From Serpula lacrymans var. lacrymans S7.9 (Eukaryota; Basidiomycota; Agaricomycetes; Boletales; Serpulaceae), in contig NW_006763296.1 in NCBI RefSeq assembly GCF_000218685.1, forward strand, positions 1,818,907 to 1,882,906: a stretch of DNA of 64,000 bases, written 5' to 3'. Under the pieces are notes generated by a model, which was not told the origin of the DNA, did not search any database, and saw only the letters and a list, made by a program, of their open reading frames with translations. Positions 1 through 11,189 of the stretch are shown here, piece by piece. The number at the start of each line of letters is the position of its first letter. Within the stretch, counting starts at the first letter, position 1. The position numbers and the translations under genes are program-made.

Positions 1-94
1 CCAGTGAAAGTGGCGATATACCATCATTTTTACTCTAAAATCATGGTCCGGTGAGTTTCTTGTCGATCTGAGTCGTAATAAAATGGCCCTCACC

Positions 95-364
95 AGAACA
101 AGGGGCTGTGGTAATATGATTGGAAAGAACGATGGCTGCTGTGTCAGTGGTAGTGGTATATCTCCTGGTGGCAGGCGAGGTGTGCCCAACGGCCAATCAG
201 GTGATGGGGTGTCAGAAGAAAGACGAGTAAGAGGAGGTGTAACTGAAGTAAGTTCTGAAGCTGGATCTATATCATGGCCCATTCGCCACCTCAAAAATCT
301 CTGTACCTTTTCTAGTGAATTTTCATTAGGCAGATCCAAAGAGAAATTGGGACGATCAGGGATC
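95..364 (-). CDS. possible partial exon, unrecognised
   Basis: On the minus strand a frame without stops runs from a plausible acceptor (…CCCACTAG at about 365-372) to a plausible donor (CTG followed by GTGAGG near 95). It encodes a stretch including EKVQRFLRWRMGHDIDPASEL followed by a proline/serine-rich tail. I do not recognise a family. It could be an exon of a gene lying off the left edge, or chance openness. The ATG-initiated plus-strand frame over the same bases (83-367) is glycine/arginine-rich and looks non-coding. Confidence 0.22.
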
Positions 365-827
365 TAGTGGGAGAAGTTGGCATCCTGGTTGTCAGAGAAT
401 ATTGTAAGAGCGCTGACTGCAGTGACAACCGCAGGACTGGCATTCAAAGTCATGTTTAGTTTCAAGTTTGGGTTGTGGTTCGAGGTGCAAAATCTTTCTA
501 GGCTGGAGGGAAGTGAAGTGAACCGTAAATGGAGCCAACTCAACTTAGTGGTCTAACTGTGTGAGAGGTTACAGATACAAACGCTCACGGTGCTTCTAGG
601 TGACCTACTTGGAGCATTTTTGCAAGTTCCTATCCTCTTTTCGCGTACTTCCGATCTGACCAGACTCTACTTTAGGTGAGCTTCTTACCACGATAATTCA
701 ATGCGATACTAATTATCAGAATCGACAATTTTGCTATCCCGTCTCGTTGAAGAGTGTTAGAACAGATAGGTCGTTTGATGGGAAATCCCCCTCCCTCACT
801 TAGGCTTGCCATGAACACGATTTGGAT
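365..827. other. no gene recognised
   Basis: About 460 bases downstream of PARP-like copy A. No supported frame, RNA gene or repeat is seen. Confidence 0.4.
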
Positions 828-1842
828 TCAAGCGTAAACTATCACAAAAGCTGGTGTGTTCTGAGCAACGTTGTATGTTACCAATTCATCATAGTTTAAG
901 CCAGGCAAAAGCCCAGGTTGGCCAATTACCTATCATGGTGGGTCAATGACTGATCTTCCAAAGAAGAAAATGGAATAATGATCTACGTACCGAATTAAAA
1001 CCTCTAGGTGCGCGAGTTCTCTGTTGTTGTGCAGTCCTCACTTTACATGCACGACCAACAGCGACTTTGCAAAGTAATATAGCTCTAACACCTGGAGCAG
1101 GTTTCGCCATGCCAAGCACTCGCGCTCCCGTGTAATCATCGGATCTGTTAGATAGCAAGATCACTTGGTGAGTTCTTTGCCACCACCGATCGAGAGCACT
1201 CACTTGGAGCTTGTCGAACTAAAGTACATCCCGAAACCGAACCTGAACGACAATCCCAAGTGGAGCAACTTCAAGTCAACAACATTGAATACCGGGCATA
1301 GAATGTTACAAGCTCACAACTCGCGTCTTCCTGGTGTTGGCTTGGGCTTACGGAATCCAGTGTTGATAATACTGCAAATGATGCATCGTCGGCTGGACTC
1401 GCAATGTCCATCCCTACGGAGGTTTGGCTGCAAGAACTGGCAATTGCCGATCGCCGTACCATGCCATCTCCTTCTCTCGTTACCCTTCGGCAGTCTTCTA
1501 CGGGAGAACTTTCCTCTTTTTTCGAGTCGCGATCTAACAAACAAGAGTAAACTGTTAGGAATCTATACGCAAATACAAAGTCAAGCGCGGCCTCACTTGA
1601 ACTTGTTATATCTCAACCGTAAGTGATAGGGGGGCTTGACCTGAACGACTCGGACGATGCGAGTGAACCTAGGTTTCTGAGTTGGTGGATGTCTCCAGCT
1701 CCTGACGAACTGATTGACCACTGGCCGACCACACAAGCTGAAATAAGCGAACGTCCTCCCATTTTTAAAAAAGATGATCCATACCACTATTGTAGCGTCG
1801 ACCACCAGGGGGGCATATTCTGAAACCGCCTCTGCCTCTCAT
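828..1842 (-). CDS. PARP catalytic-domain-like protein, tandem copy A
   Basis: Short basidiomycete-type PARP-domain gene read through about five introns. The start ATG (1840-1842) opens MRGRGGFRICPPGGRRYNSG, followed by a donor. Next come a basic exon (SWRHPPTQKPRF…LRLRYNKFK), the exon with GNERRRWHGT…C and CIICSIINTGFRKPKP, the exon RFGFGMYFSSTSSK, then SDDYTGARVLGMAKPAPGVR…ILLCKVAVGRACKV…APRGFNS, and finally LPGLNYDELVTYNVAQNTPAF before TGA at 828-830. The H of WHGT, the Y of GMYFSS and the E of NYDEL match the H-Y-E triad of PARP transferases. The Cys residues before ICSII resemble the metal-binding insert of basidiomycete PARP-like proteins. ADP-ribosylation is inferred from the family; the substrate is unknown. 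Copies B and C follow in the same orientation. Confidence 0.8.
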
Positions 1843-2812
1843 AGTGTACGAAAAAATATTATTATGCTAGGTAACAGTGAAAAATGTTGGCTTAGTAGCT
1901 AAAGGTTGACCAAGTAAGGGGGATGACATCTTAAAGACCCTAGTCACAACAACGTCTTATGTGAGGGAACAATTTCAGAAGTGCTGAGCGAAGATACACG
2001 GCCATCACGCATGTTAGTCAGACTGTTCATATCAGTAACTGTAGCATATCAGCTGTATCTGGCTTTATCAATTAACCTGGAAGAAACGGACAAATGTCAA
2101 CGTCAAGGGACACATGCTCGACGCATGTTCAGAACTTCCCTTCATCCTATCTAAAGGTGACATGATGATCGATACCCTGATCCAGATTTCTGGGACTGTC
2201 TGTTATCTGGAAACGCCGGTCAGTTCCGTGATCATCAGGTGCTTTCCGGCGCTAAAATTCCTTGATCTTCAGTTTCTGTATGTCACCAATCATTAACATA
2301 CCGCTGGCAGTACATGTACACTGCCGCGACACACGGCAGCGATCAGATACAATGAACCGTCGATTAAAGGGGCACGGAAAATGAAAGCCCCGAGTTATCT
2401 CTGGGTTGTAGGTAACATCATGAAGAGGATTAAACGGAATTTCACTGGTTACTCTTTGCGAAATAAGCTCAACACTGCACATGCCAAAAACGGAAGTCAC
2501 AGGCCTACTAAGGCTTTAAAGACTTCACTCGTTGCTATAACCCGAACGCTGGCTTCTGATATAAGCTATTATGCTCCTGGACTTCCAAAAGGTCTCATGA
2601 GTTCGCCCAAGCGTGTTCTCTGATAATCTTTTACACCGACTCTATGCAGCTTCAAGGGTCATCATGTTCACTAATGATCTACCGATGATGATCTTACATT
2701 CATGCCGTCTTGCCAAGACGGAGAATCGACTCCTGTATTCAGATATTATTGAAGATAAGCCATAGAAAAATACAAGGGGAAAACGACTGATCATAGACCT
2801 TGCCATGCATCT
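1843..2812. other. spacer between PARP-like copies A and B
   Basis: Contains the 5' region of copy A and the 3' region of copy B. Short elements recur beside the other copies, for example the ACGGCCATCA block near 1998 (compare 3967) and the CTTCACTCGTTGC block near 2524 (compare 3901). This suggests the whole locus was duplicated with its flanks. No separate gene is supported. Confidence 0.5.
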
Positions 2813-3823
2813 TTAGGAATAGATGATCACATAGGCTGGCGTATTCTGAGCAATATCGTATGTAACTAGCTCATCGTAGTTCAAATTAGGAGTAACCCCA
2901 GGCACCCCAAGAATCTACAAAAATCAATGTAAGAAATTAACTAGTCGTATTTTGTGAAGAAGTAAAGGTACATACCGAATTAAACCCCTTGGGTGCACGT
3001 GTTCTACGTGGGTGTGACCGCCTTGCTTTGCATCCACGTCCGACGGCAACTTTACATAGTAATAATGCTCTGACACCTTTGGCTGGTTTTGCCATGCCAT
3101 TCTGTCTCACTCCAGTGTAGTCGTCAGATCTGGTCAATGATGATTTCACTTCAGAACGTTTTACGCATTAATCATCAGCACATACTTACTTTGAGCTGGT
3201 AGAACTGAAGTACATTCCAAAACCGAACCTGATACATTATGGTAAGCGCGTGCATGAAAAAATAGAAAAGGTTGGATCGAGGAATTAGGTGTACTCACTT
3301 CTCAGGTCTGCCAGGTTTGGGCCTTGGTTTGCGGAAACCTGTATTGATGATACTGCAAATAACACATTTCTGGCTGGGCTCGCAGTGGCCGTCTTTGGCA
3401 AGATTGTTCTTCAAAAATTTGCAATTGCGACAGTAAGTGCCATGCCACCTCCTGCGTTCGTTACCACGCTGCAAACCTCTTCGGCTGAATTTACCTCTTT
3501 TCTCAAGTCGAGACCTAGTCAAATAGAACTGCCTGTGAGATCACTGTGTAGAGATTTGTGTGATGTACGACTTCACTTGAATTTGTTGTATCTTAGTCGT
3601 AAATGATAGGGAGGCTTTACTTGAACGACTCTTATGACCTTGTTGTACCTTGATTTTTTGGATCTGGGATGCCTCCATGACTTTGCAAACTGATTCACCA
3701 CTACGCATAAACGGGAGTTCAAATGAGATATTGGTCTCATCAACAAATAGGCATTGAAGACATACCGCTCTTGTATCGCCTGCCGTATGGAGGGCATATT
3801 CGGTATCCACCTCGACCTTTCAT
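2813..3823 (-). CDS. PARP catalytic-domain-like protein, tandem copy B
   Basis: Same architecture and intron positions as copy A. ATG at 3821-3823 opens MKGRGGYRICPPYGRRYKSG; then SWRHPRSKKSRYNK…LRLRYNKFK; LEKRGKFSRRGLQRGNERRR with WHGTYCRNC…KCVICSIINTGFRKPRP; RFGFGMYFSSTSSK (about 3191-3222); SDDYTGVRQNGMAKPAKGVR…LLCKVAVGRGC…APKGFNS; and a last exon ILGVPGVTPNLNYDELVTYD…AYVIIYS ending in TAA at 2813-2815. The H-Y-E triad is complete and no frame break was seen, so it is probably functional. The product is about 260 residues, far shorter than multidomain PARPs and without WWE, BRCT or zinc-finger modules. Confidence 0.8.
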
Positions 3824-4491
3824 AATAATATGTTGATAGATGGCTGTAGTTCTTTGCACAAGAATGAGATCAACGCAGACCCAAGGTAGCTGACTGGAAG
3901 CTTCACTCGTTGCGTTATAATATAATAGGCGAGTATGGGAGAAGATATCCTACTGGGTAAATTGCACGGCCATCAGCCATATGTTGAACCCGAGTACCTT
4001 GACATTTAAATTCATCAGCATGGAATTCAGAACAAAAACAAATGGGGTGTGTCAATCTTACAGACACATGTTCAGCTCGTGTTCGGGATCTTCCTCTTCC
4101 TTTCACGTTGACATCGGCCAGAATAGTCCTGAATCAACAAAACATCCGTTCCTGAAAAAGAAATACCATCAGTGATGCGGTACGGACACCCACCAGCGCT
4201 AGGTCGGACACCCCGGTTTAGATCTTATGAAATATCTGTATAAACTGCATTCCGTAATGTGACAAGCAATGAACTTTAATGGAGCCTGGGGCATAGAAGC
4301 CATAGCTGGATATCTGTGATATCCACGCGACATCGTTGTGGAAAGGCCATTCGTGGAAAGATAAAACGTATTGGTGTAAACCCCTATCATCTTCACTAAC
4401 CAATTACCTTGTAAATATATTCGTGGCAACGTCACATACAGATTTGTGGATCACGTTTGTAGCCAGTAAAGGTCCTGCAGTAGCAGAGTAC
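3824..4491. other. spacer between PARP-like copies B and C
   Basis: Promoter side of copy B and 3' side of copy C. The ACGGCCATCA-type block recurs near 3967. Small frames here are not supported as genes. Confidence 0.45.
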
Positions 4492-5473
4492 TCATTGATA
4501 CACCACCACATAAGAGGGCAAGCACGATGCGATGTCGTATGTTACGAGCTCATCATAATTTAGACCCCGAAAGACTTTCGGATCTCCTATGACCTATATA
4601 TCGAAGCCATTAGCACTTTCCTTGCATGTCTGATAATGAAAAGTGTACTCGCCGAATCGTATCCCCTTGGTGCATGTACAATGGTTTTATAATAGCGCTT
4701 CACTTTAAGCGCTCTGCCAACCGCAACAGCACAGAGTATGAGGGCCCTAACACCTTTCGCAGGTTTCGCCTGACCATTCACTCGTGGTCCTGTATAATCA
4801 TCGGATCTATGTATCCACGTCATGGAGAGGTCTCATATTATGACATGTATACGCACTTAGACGAAGTTGCGCTGAAATATATTCCAAAACCCCATCTGCC
4901 ATAGTGAATATATCAGAAAATCGTGATTATCTTGAATTTGAAAGCGCAACCCACTTTTCGTCACTAGGCGTTCGAGGTTTAGGCTTACGAAGACCAGTGT
5001 TGATAATACTGCAAATGACACAAGCTTGAGTGGGTTGGGTACGACCTTTCGGGGGTAGCTTTTGCCGTAGGAATTGACAATTACGGCAGAGCGTGCCATG
5101 CCACCTCCTGCGTTCATTCCCGGGTCTCATTTTCCTGCGAGTAAACTTCCCTCTCTTTTCAAGGTTGGTTCTGCAAAGCGCATAAAACAAAAGCTGGGTT
5201 TAGTCTATAGACCACACAAATCTTGATAATTTACTCAACCGATATTTTTTGTACCGTAAACGCAAGTTACTTGGAGGCGTGACCTTGACGATCCTTACGA
5301 TGGATTTGTATCTAGGCTTCGCAGATGTAGGATGTTTCCACTGTCTGGAGAATTGGGTTGCGACTTGTTTTAACGATGTGATAAGTTGGTTTTTCAATTG
5401 CTTTCAAGGAAGAAGTCGTACCGCTCTTGTAACGTCTACCACCAGGGCGACACACTTCGTACGTGCTTGACAT
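4492..5473 (-). CDS. PARP catalytic-domain-like protein, tandem copy C
   Basis: Most diverged of the three copies. ATG at 5471-5473 opens MSSTYEVCRPGGRRYKS; then QFSRQWKHPTSAKPRYKS…LRLRYKKY; LEKRGKFTRRKMRPGNERRR with WHGTLCRNCQF…CVICSIINTGLRKPKP; RWGFGIYFSATSSK; SDDYTGPRVNGQAKPAKGVR…ILCAVAVGRAL…APRGYDS; and GDPKVFRGLNYDELVTYD…YVVVYQ before TGA at 4492-4494. The triad residues H, Y and E are present. The last intron (4594-4652) starts with GC rather than GT where A and B have GT. The acceptor of the second exon is uncertain. Confidence 0.77.
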
Positions 5474-6743
5474 TGCAAGAGTGTAGGTGTGTTATTGGTC
5501 GTGAACTAGTAACTGCTGTTTGGCTAAAGCAAAAGTTGAGGACGATGCAAAGGGCTTTGTACAGGCTTAAGACTTTCATGCCACATCCCAGTCAGGAGAA
5601 TTGTAATGAGGCTTCAGGGCCATCATACAGGTGGACAATCTCAGTCGTTGGAGACGAGCCCAGAAGCAACGACCATACTAACATAGAGAACAATCTGATA
5701 GGAAACCGATTAGTTGGGAGACCAAGTTACTAAAAGTAAAGGATATTACTGACACATGTTATACTCGTGGCCATGAGCCACCAGCGCCAGTGTGTATTGG
5801 AGTTTGTACAATCTAGGACGATCAGAAGACTCGGGATATCGGTCACATTAGGTTTTTGAAGTTAAATAGCCACGTGTTCATCGACGCAAACCGAGTTTGT
5901 AACTTTTATGCCTTGAAACTGGAGGAATCTGTTAACTTGTAATGCCAGTGATAATAACTTGTTTTCTAAAGTAAGGACTGAGTAGTATACACTTGACCAT
6001 GACAGTCAGTAAAGTCACAAGCGGCAAAACCCGACGGCCATCTCCGATTCTTTGCCAAAATCATTGACGTTCTGAATTACTGAGGGCTGTTCTAAATGTT
6101 ATCACATATTATTGTCTGCCATGTTGTTTTCTTCCATTCTTCATTTGCGACACTTCCAAGCTGTCAATCTGCCAAAGGAAGTCTCCCGGGACGTGTTTGT
6201 CCTTTCGCTGGCACGGCAGAGTTTTTCAGCGCCTATCCTTGTCAGGGGTTGATAAGTACATATTAGCGCGACTGCGATCCGATAACTCGTTCCAATCATA
6301 AGCTTCCGATAAACCAAGCAGTCTTATTCTTACGATCCATCGCAGGGAAAGAGCGGGGAAAGTGTGGGACCGAGGTCACAACACGGGGCTGATAATATCT
6401 GAATACCCACCGGCGTCGCACAACTTTGCCTTTTCTTGGTATCGATGGCTTTTCCGAAATATCAACAAACTAACCGTCGTCTTGGTTCATCGATGTGATA
6501 TTTGGTAATGACCATGCCATTCTTACGTCCAGTGACAGTCTTCTCAGCTACTGCCACTTTCGCATCATCAAGGCCCATCTGACCGCAAGCGCCTAAATAC
6601 AGTAAGTCAGCACAGGCCATATCCTATGACACGGAAATGACTAGCAAAATCTCAATTGAAACAACACGCGGCCTTTTTCCTGGTTGGGAATGTAGTGCCT
6701 CAATACTCAAACGGATCTGATGCCTTCATTCGAAAGCTCCCTC
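5474..6743. other. intergenic region, no gene recognised
   Basis: Divergent intergenic stretch between PARP-like copy C (-) and the MAM33 gene (+). No convincing frame, RNA gene or repeat is visible. Confidence 0.5.
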
Positions 6744-6750
6744 TATAAAA
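6744..6750 (+). promoter_or_regulatory. TATA box upstream of MAM33 gene
   Basis: TATAAAA lies 82 bases upstream of the first candidate ATG (6832-6834), a normal TATA-to-start spacing. Assigned by position and sequence only. Confidence 0.45.
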
Positions 6751-6831
6751 CCACGCGTTGACTTCAGGCTGTACTGTTACAAGGCTTATCACTCAGTCGT
6801 TCTAATCCTTTCACGACCGTCATCATCAATC

Positions 6832-7989
6832 ATGGTTCAAATGTGTTCGGTAGACTTTACCCCGTATTCACTTCTTTTTTGTTGTCGCTGATTCAAAGTA
6901 TCTGCATAGTACTGCGGGGTAAAACCCAGATATGTAGAAGCGGGTGGACGAGTGCATGCATATTGCGGCAGAACTTGTGCTAACAACGCAGAAAGCAATC
7001 CTGGTGGTGTCCATGATCGACCGAGTCAGGGACACAAGTCGGGCTCAAGCAACAACAACAACCGGCCTCGAGGTCTAGGGGACATAATTGCAACAGAAAT
7101 AGCACAGAAAAACAAACAAGCCCCTGCTGTCAGCTACAAACTTGTTTCATCCTATAAGAATAACCCTATCTGGAGGGTAAGTCTCGCGCCTTTCCATTCA
7201 ATTCCTTTACCAGTGTATTATCACAGATCGAAGACACAAGAGGCAAGAGCGAGATATCGGTCGTTCGCGATTATCAGAATGAACAGTGAGTTGACACTAA
7301 CTCTATCAGTGCTTGCTTGGGTAACTTATCGAACTTGATAGTATCCGTGTGGTATTCTCTTTGAATGACGCAGAGTCTATGGGCCCGGACTTGCCAGATG
7401 AAGATGAAGTGGGAGATACATCCGAAGTAGATGACGAAGACCAAAGCCTTGAGGACGAAGGTGAAGCCATGCAATGCACTATCCTAGTTTCAAAAGTTGG
7501 TACCTTGCGTCCTGTCTCAGATCGGAATCCACAACTGATATCTCATTACAAAGCCACACAAAGGGACTCTTTTAATAAAAGCTGTAGCTTTGGGTGGCCA
7601 TTTTCTCATAGACAATGTGTCACATAGCGATGACACTGACCTTGCCACCAAGAACAGCGCTGAAGCTGATTACCAGAGGCAAAACATCTATATCGCACCG
7701 CAGGTACTTTTCATCCTTCGACACTTGTTCTCCTTCTGATCGTGCACATCGCACTTGTAGTTCGATGATCTTTCTGAGAGCTTGCAGAATGGTTTCACCA
7801 GCTTCCTCGAAGAGAGGGGAATAAACGACGAGTTATCCGAGTTTGTTGGCGAATACGTGAAGCATAAAGAAAACGATGTACGCCTTTTCCTCCTGTATCA
7901 TCTGTCAAACACTTGTTCATCTAGTATATCCTTGTTACCAGGAACACACGAACTGGCTGCAAGGCCTCCAATCTTTCTTCTCACCTTAA
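6832..7989 (+). CDS. MAM33: mitochondrial glycoprotein, MAM33/p32 (C1QBP) family
   Basis: Acidic mitochondrial matrix protein of the p32 family, implicated in fungi in mitochondrial translation and respiratory function. Family landmarks in order: GLGDIIATEIAQKNKQA (about 7072-7122), then a donor AGG|GTAAGT; IEDTRGKSEISVV after an acceptor at about 7231; HIRVVFSLNDAES followed by an acidic stretch (about 7340-7470); DNVSHSDDTDLATKN; FDDLSESLQNGFTSFLEERG then INDELSEFVGEYVKHKEN; and a last exon HTNWLQGLQSFFSP ending in TAA at 7987-7989. The C-terminal LQ..F..FLEERGI and KEN..…WL..L..F patterns are diagnostic. The N-terminal targeting exon could not be resolved, so the start at 6832 is a guess from ATG context and the TATA box. 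Confidence 0.82.
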
Positions 7990-8325
7990 GCAATTTCCTG
8001 TATAATTACATGCATAGCTTTATGATAGTCGACATTGCTCGCTAAAGAGACGTCGGACTCGAGGTCGACAAACGAAATCACGGCGAATGAGGAAGATGGA
8101 ATTCTAGATAAATATACAGATGATATGAAAGTGTAAGGTGTGATTGTCAAGTCATATTTCGTATGTGGAGTTGGGAGTAAGCAGTTAGTAATGCATTTTG
8201 GTAAATAGTACATCTATTGATCCATCTATTCCGCCGAGCACTGTATACCTATAGATCTCGAGTGGGTGTTATAGTGACACCTCAAGCTTAAATCATGAAT
8301 GATATCTGTAGACAACTGATGATCA
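7990..8325. other. convergent 3' intergenic region
   Basis: Shared 3' flank of MAM33 (+) and the DUF155 gene (-). Nothing recognised. Confidence 0.5.
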
Positions 8326-9803
8326 TTAGTTCTTTTGAGTTTCGGTTTCGAGTTCATGAGACTCGGATCCAAAAACCATATGCCATAACTCGGGACCATC
8401 TCGAATTAAGGCCTGATGTTTTTTTTTGTTAAGAATAAAAGTTCAGCCATTTGATCCAACCTTTTCGAAATAAAAGAACATACAATGACGACTTCAACTG
8501 CAATAAGCGCGATGATAACAAGTTCCATACGGTGTCCGGAAGACTGAAGATAAAAATATAAAAAGTTAGACGGTAAGCCTTATAGGTCTCAAAACCGTTT
8601 AAGACTGACTTCAGTTAATAACTGTCGCAATGTCGATTGCACCTGGGATGATATTCGACAATTAGCCTGCAACGACCGCATTTCCAGAGGTACAACCCAC
8701 CTCAGCCGCATAGGTGATTTTATCGTTGACTGAACTAGTTCTGGTTTTTACTTCCAGTGCGTTGATTATGGACTTGAAGTAACCTGCCAGAAATGTTCAG
8801 TTAGTTTCACCTGGAGCACATCGTTGTAAGCGTTACCTTCCAACTCCGGCTCAGCCCAGTAAAAATCAGGTGTATCCGAGAAGTTCTCGCGGTTCAAATT
8901 TAATCCTTGCCTAAACTTCATCAGTGCGCCAAGCTTCTTAATCAAAGCTGTCCTTGCAAGCCCAGGTTTGCCCGTCTTCTCGAGAGAATGCGGAAGGAGC
9001 GCGACGGAAGAAAGATAATCATCGAGGGAGACTTCAAGAGCTGAGAGGGCAGTAGACCTCGATAAGGCTTGCGAGAAAGCATATCGCGCAAGGAGCGTTT
9101 CTTGAGGGAAGACAGGTACATTGGTTGGGATAGTCGGAGCGTTATCAGTTGATTCGAGGGGAGCGACGCGACCCAGTATTATAAGATCGCCCTGTAACCT
9201 TGTCTTTCTGCGCAGAAACCAAGTCAGATATCATATCACTGATGAATCAAATTCACAACCCAACTCTGTAGGGTCTGTCACAAATTCCAGCTCTTCTGTT
9301 TCCGCTTCTTTCAGAGGACCGAGTTCTGCGCCCTCGCTCCTTGTAATGACTTCTTTCGCGAATTTCCTGGCATCCTCCTCTCCTAATCCCCAGCAGACAA
9401 AACTCCCATTTGCAAACAAGAAAATCTCGCCCTCCCGCTCCCCGTCCCCCCAGCGAGGTACCCACCAAGCTTCGTGCAGCGCGTGTGAACCTGCTGGAAG
9501 GTTTGGACGTAGACGCGAGAAAAGATAACGTTCAGCCGTGGCGAGGGTAAATACTGGCTGAATTGAACCACGAGTCGGTGTAGGGTTTGACCTGATTGGC
9601 AAGGAGGCAGAAGCTGACCGGCGGAGCGGAGTACTGGCTTTTGGTTTGGACTTTGGCGTATCTGATATCGATGAAGAGTCCGATGCAGTTGACATTAGCC
9701 GTATTCTGTACATCATAGAACTCGATGATACGGGTCTTGCAGTGCCCACAGAAATGGATCTTTTGACCGAAAACTGTAGCAGACTGAGCATCTGTACAAA
9801 CAT
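8326..9803 (-). CDS. DUF155/RMND1-family mitochondrial protein (Rmd1-Sif2-Sif3 type)
   Basis: Family proteins sit at the mitochondrial inner membrane; RMND1 supports mitochondrial translation. Exon 1 (9803-9265) carries a basic Ser-rich leader, then AERYLFSRLRPNLPAGSHAL, EAWWVPRWGDGEREGEIFLF, ANGSFVCWGLGEEDARKFA and EELEFVTDPTE. A phase-2 intron with donor GTTGGG joins to exon 2 at 9207, giving DPTEKTRLQGDLIILGR. This continues to LIKKLGALMKFRQGLNLN and ENFSDTPDFYWAEPELEG, then YFKSIINALEVKTRTSS, EVQSTLRQLLTES, SGHRMELVIIALIAVEVVI (a membrane-type helix) and ALIRDGPELWHMVFGSES before TAA at 8326-8328. The order matches the DUF155 domain throughout. ATG 9803 was chosen as the first ATG of the open frame; ATG 9713 is an alternative. 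Confidence 0.88.
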
Positions 9804-10552
9804 CGTCACTTTCGGTGTAACAATAGACCATGAAGACTGAGTATCTTACCTTCAGGTAAGTGAGGTTAGCTTCGAGGAAGAAATGATAGGTGTGTTTTGT
9901 AAAGCCACAAAATCCAAGTTCAAGTTCGCAGACAAATAAATATATCTCACGGCCAAACGGTCAAGTTGATCGTGACGAGGCTCTCCGGCGCCACGTGCAT
10001 TCTATCCCTTAAACTCAGGCGCAACTCAGGCGCATACATTGCGTGTACTCAGTACTCAGGCTCAAACTCCTTTATATGACCACTGACAAAGTCTGAAATG
10101 GAGCGATATATTCAAGAACACCATGACTCTCACTCTGCTGGAATAATGGGAGGCACATCATCTTCACCCTGCCGTGATCCATGTCGAAAGAAATGGGACC
10201 ATACTTTTTCTTGAAACAAACGACCCTGCCTGCGAAAGCTGTAGCGGCAAAAGGGACTCGGCGTCAGGTTGTTGACAAGGGCGGCAATGTGTGGGATTCT
10301 GGTAGCAGACAAACTCCATGATACTTCACAACTTTGAAACAAGTCGAGAAATGGTATATTCAACATTCTCGATGACATTCACTGGGTCCTTATGCTTCTA
10401 AATTATCCTCCGTACTGTGTTGGAACGTCCGGATGCGATTACCATCAAGCATACCCAGTGTGGTGCGCATCCTTCCATGGTGGTTGTGAGTTCATATGTG
10501 GTGGCAGGTAGGCGTAGCACTCACTTCTCTATATCACTGCAAAAAACAAACG
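9804..10552. other. intergenic region with one unrecognised small ORF
   Basis: Upstream of the DUF155 gene and downstream of the complex I subunit gene. A minus-strand ATG frame of 82 codons (10130-10378) contains FRRQGRLFQEKVWSHFFRHG but has no recognisable domain. It may be untranslated. Confidence 0.35.
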
Positions 10553-10914
10553 TTATACATCATCTTCGTATCCTTGGACAGCTCGCCGTGACCGTTTTGG
10601 GACTGTTGAAAATCCCCATACTCTAGAATGAGTAAATGCACCTCCATCGCACAAACAAACGTACCAGGATATGAGGTGGGCACTGGTTCTCCAGGAGCCC
10701 AACCGAAGTAGCGCCTTCGGATTGGAGGAACGCTGAGTGCGAGGACTGGTCCAGTAACTCCCAGAACGCAAGAGTAGAATATGACGGGTTGTTCGTGTGC
10801 TAAATGTTGCTTTATGCGATCAAATCAGACTCCAAGCACTGTTTTTCAAAAAGTTTGTAGTGTACACACTAGATAGCGATAACCTCTTCGGAAAGGGGAA
10901 ACGATGGAGGCCAT
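10553..10914 (-). CDS. nuo9.5: NADH:ubiquinone oxidoreductase 9.5 kDa subunit
   Basis: Small accessory membrane subunit of respiratory complex I. Three exons: 10914-10870 (MASIVSPFRRGYRYL), 10809-10665 (QHLAHEQPVIFYSCVLGVTG through the membrane helix, then PPIRRRYFGWAPGEPVPTSY) and 10602-10553 (VPKRSRRAVQGYEDDV, stop TAA). They total 240 nt, a 79-residue product of normal family length. The hallmarks of the fungal 9.5 kDa subunit are all present: AHE.P…F.S…G..GP (one helix), the P.TYPVP segment and the terminal GY(E/D)D motif. The gene is easily missed because no single exon exceeds 145 nt. It sits next to two other genes for mitochondrial proteins. Confidence 0.9.
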
Positions 10915-11189
10915 CTTGTCTTTTGTTGGACAGTACAAGTTTCTGGTACAACCAATGTCACCGAGTGTCGCCGAGCGGAGATTTGTGTTTATTTGCTTGT
11001 GTATGGCAACAGCCTCTAAACCAAACAACCATGTCCAGCATTTCCTTATTTCCTTGACCATAACTCATCTCGTCCTCCCAAGTCTTTTCGCCATGCAGAA
11101 GTATGAGTATTTTCTTGGAATCACCGGGTCTTTACTATGTCACGCGATTACTAGGGTGCTATACCTGACGCTGCCTATATCATATCTCT
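10915..11189. other. 5' region of complex I subunit gene
   Basis: Frames on both strands here overlap the 5' flank of the 9.5 kDa subunit gene, and none is supported by a family match. Confidence 0.4.

Larger units (their letters stand above)
828..5473. repeat. tandem triplication of PARP-like locus
   Basis: Three head-to-tail minus-strand copies (828-1842, 2813-3823, 4492-5473) recur at about 1.6-2.0 kb spacing. Intron positions are shared, and short promoter-side elements recur. The degree of protein divergence suggests the duplications are not very recent. Confidence 0.8.

Noticed and set aside
9121..9528. Plus-strand 135-codon frame at 9.1-9.5 kb
   Set aside because: Antisense shadow of DUF155 exons whose minus-strand product has clear family blocks.
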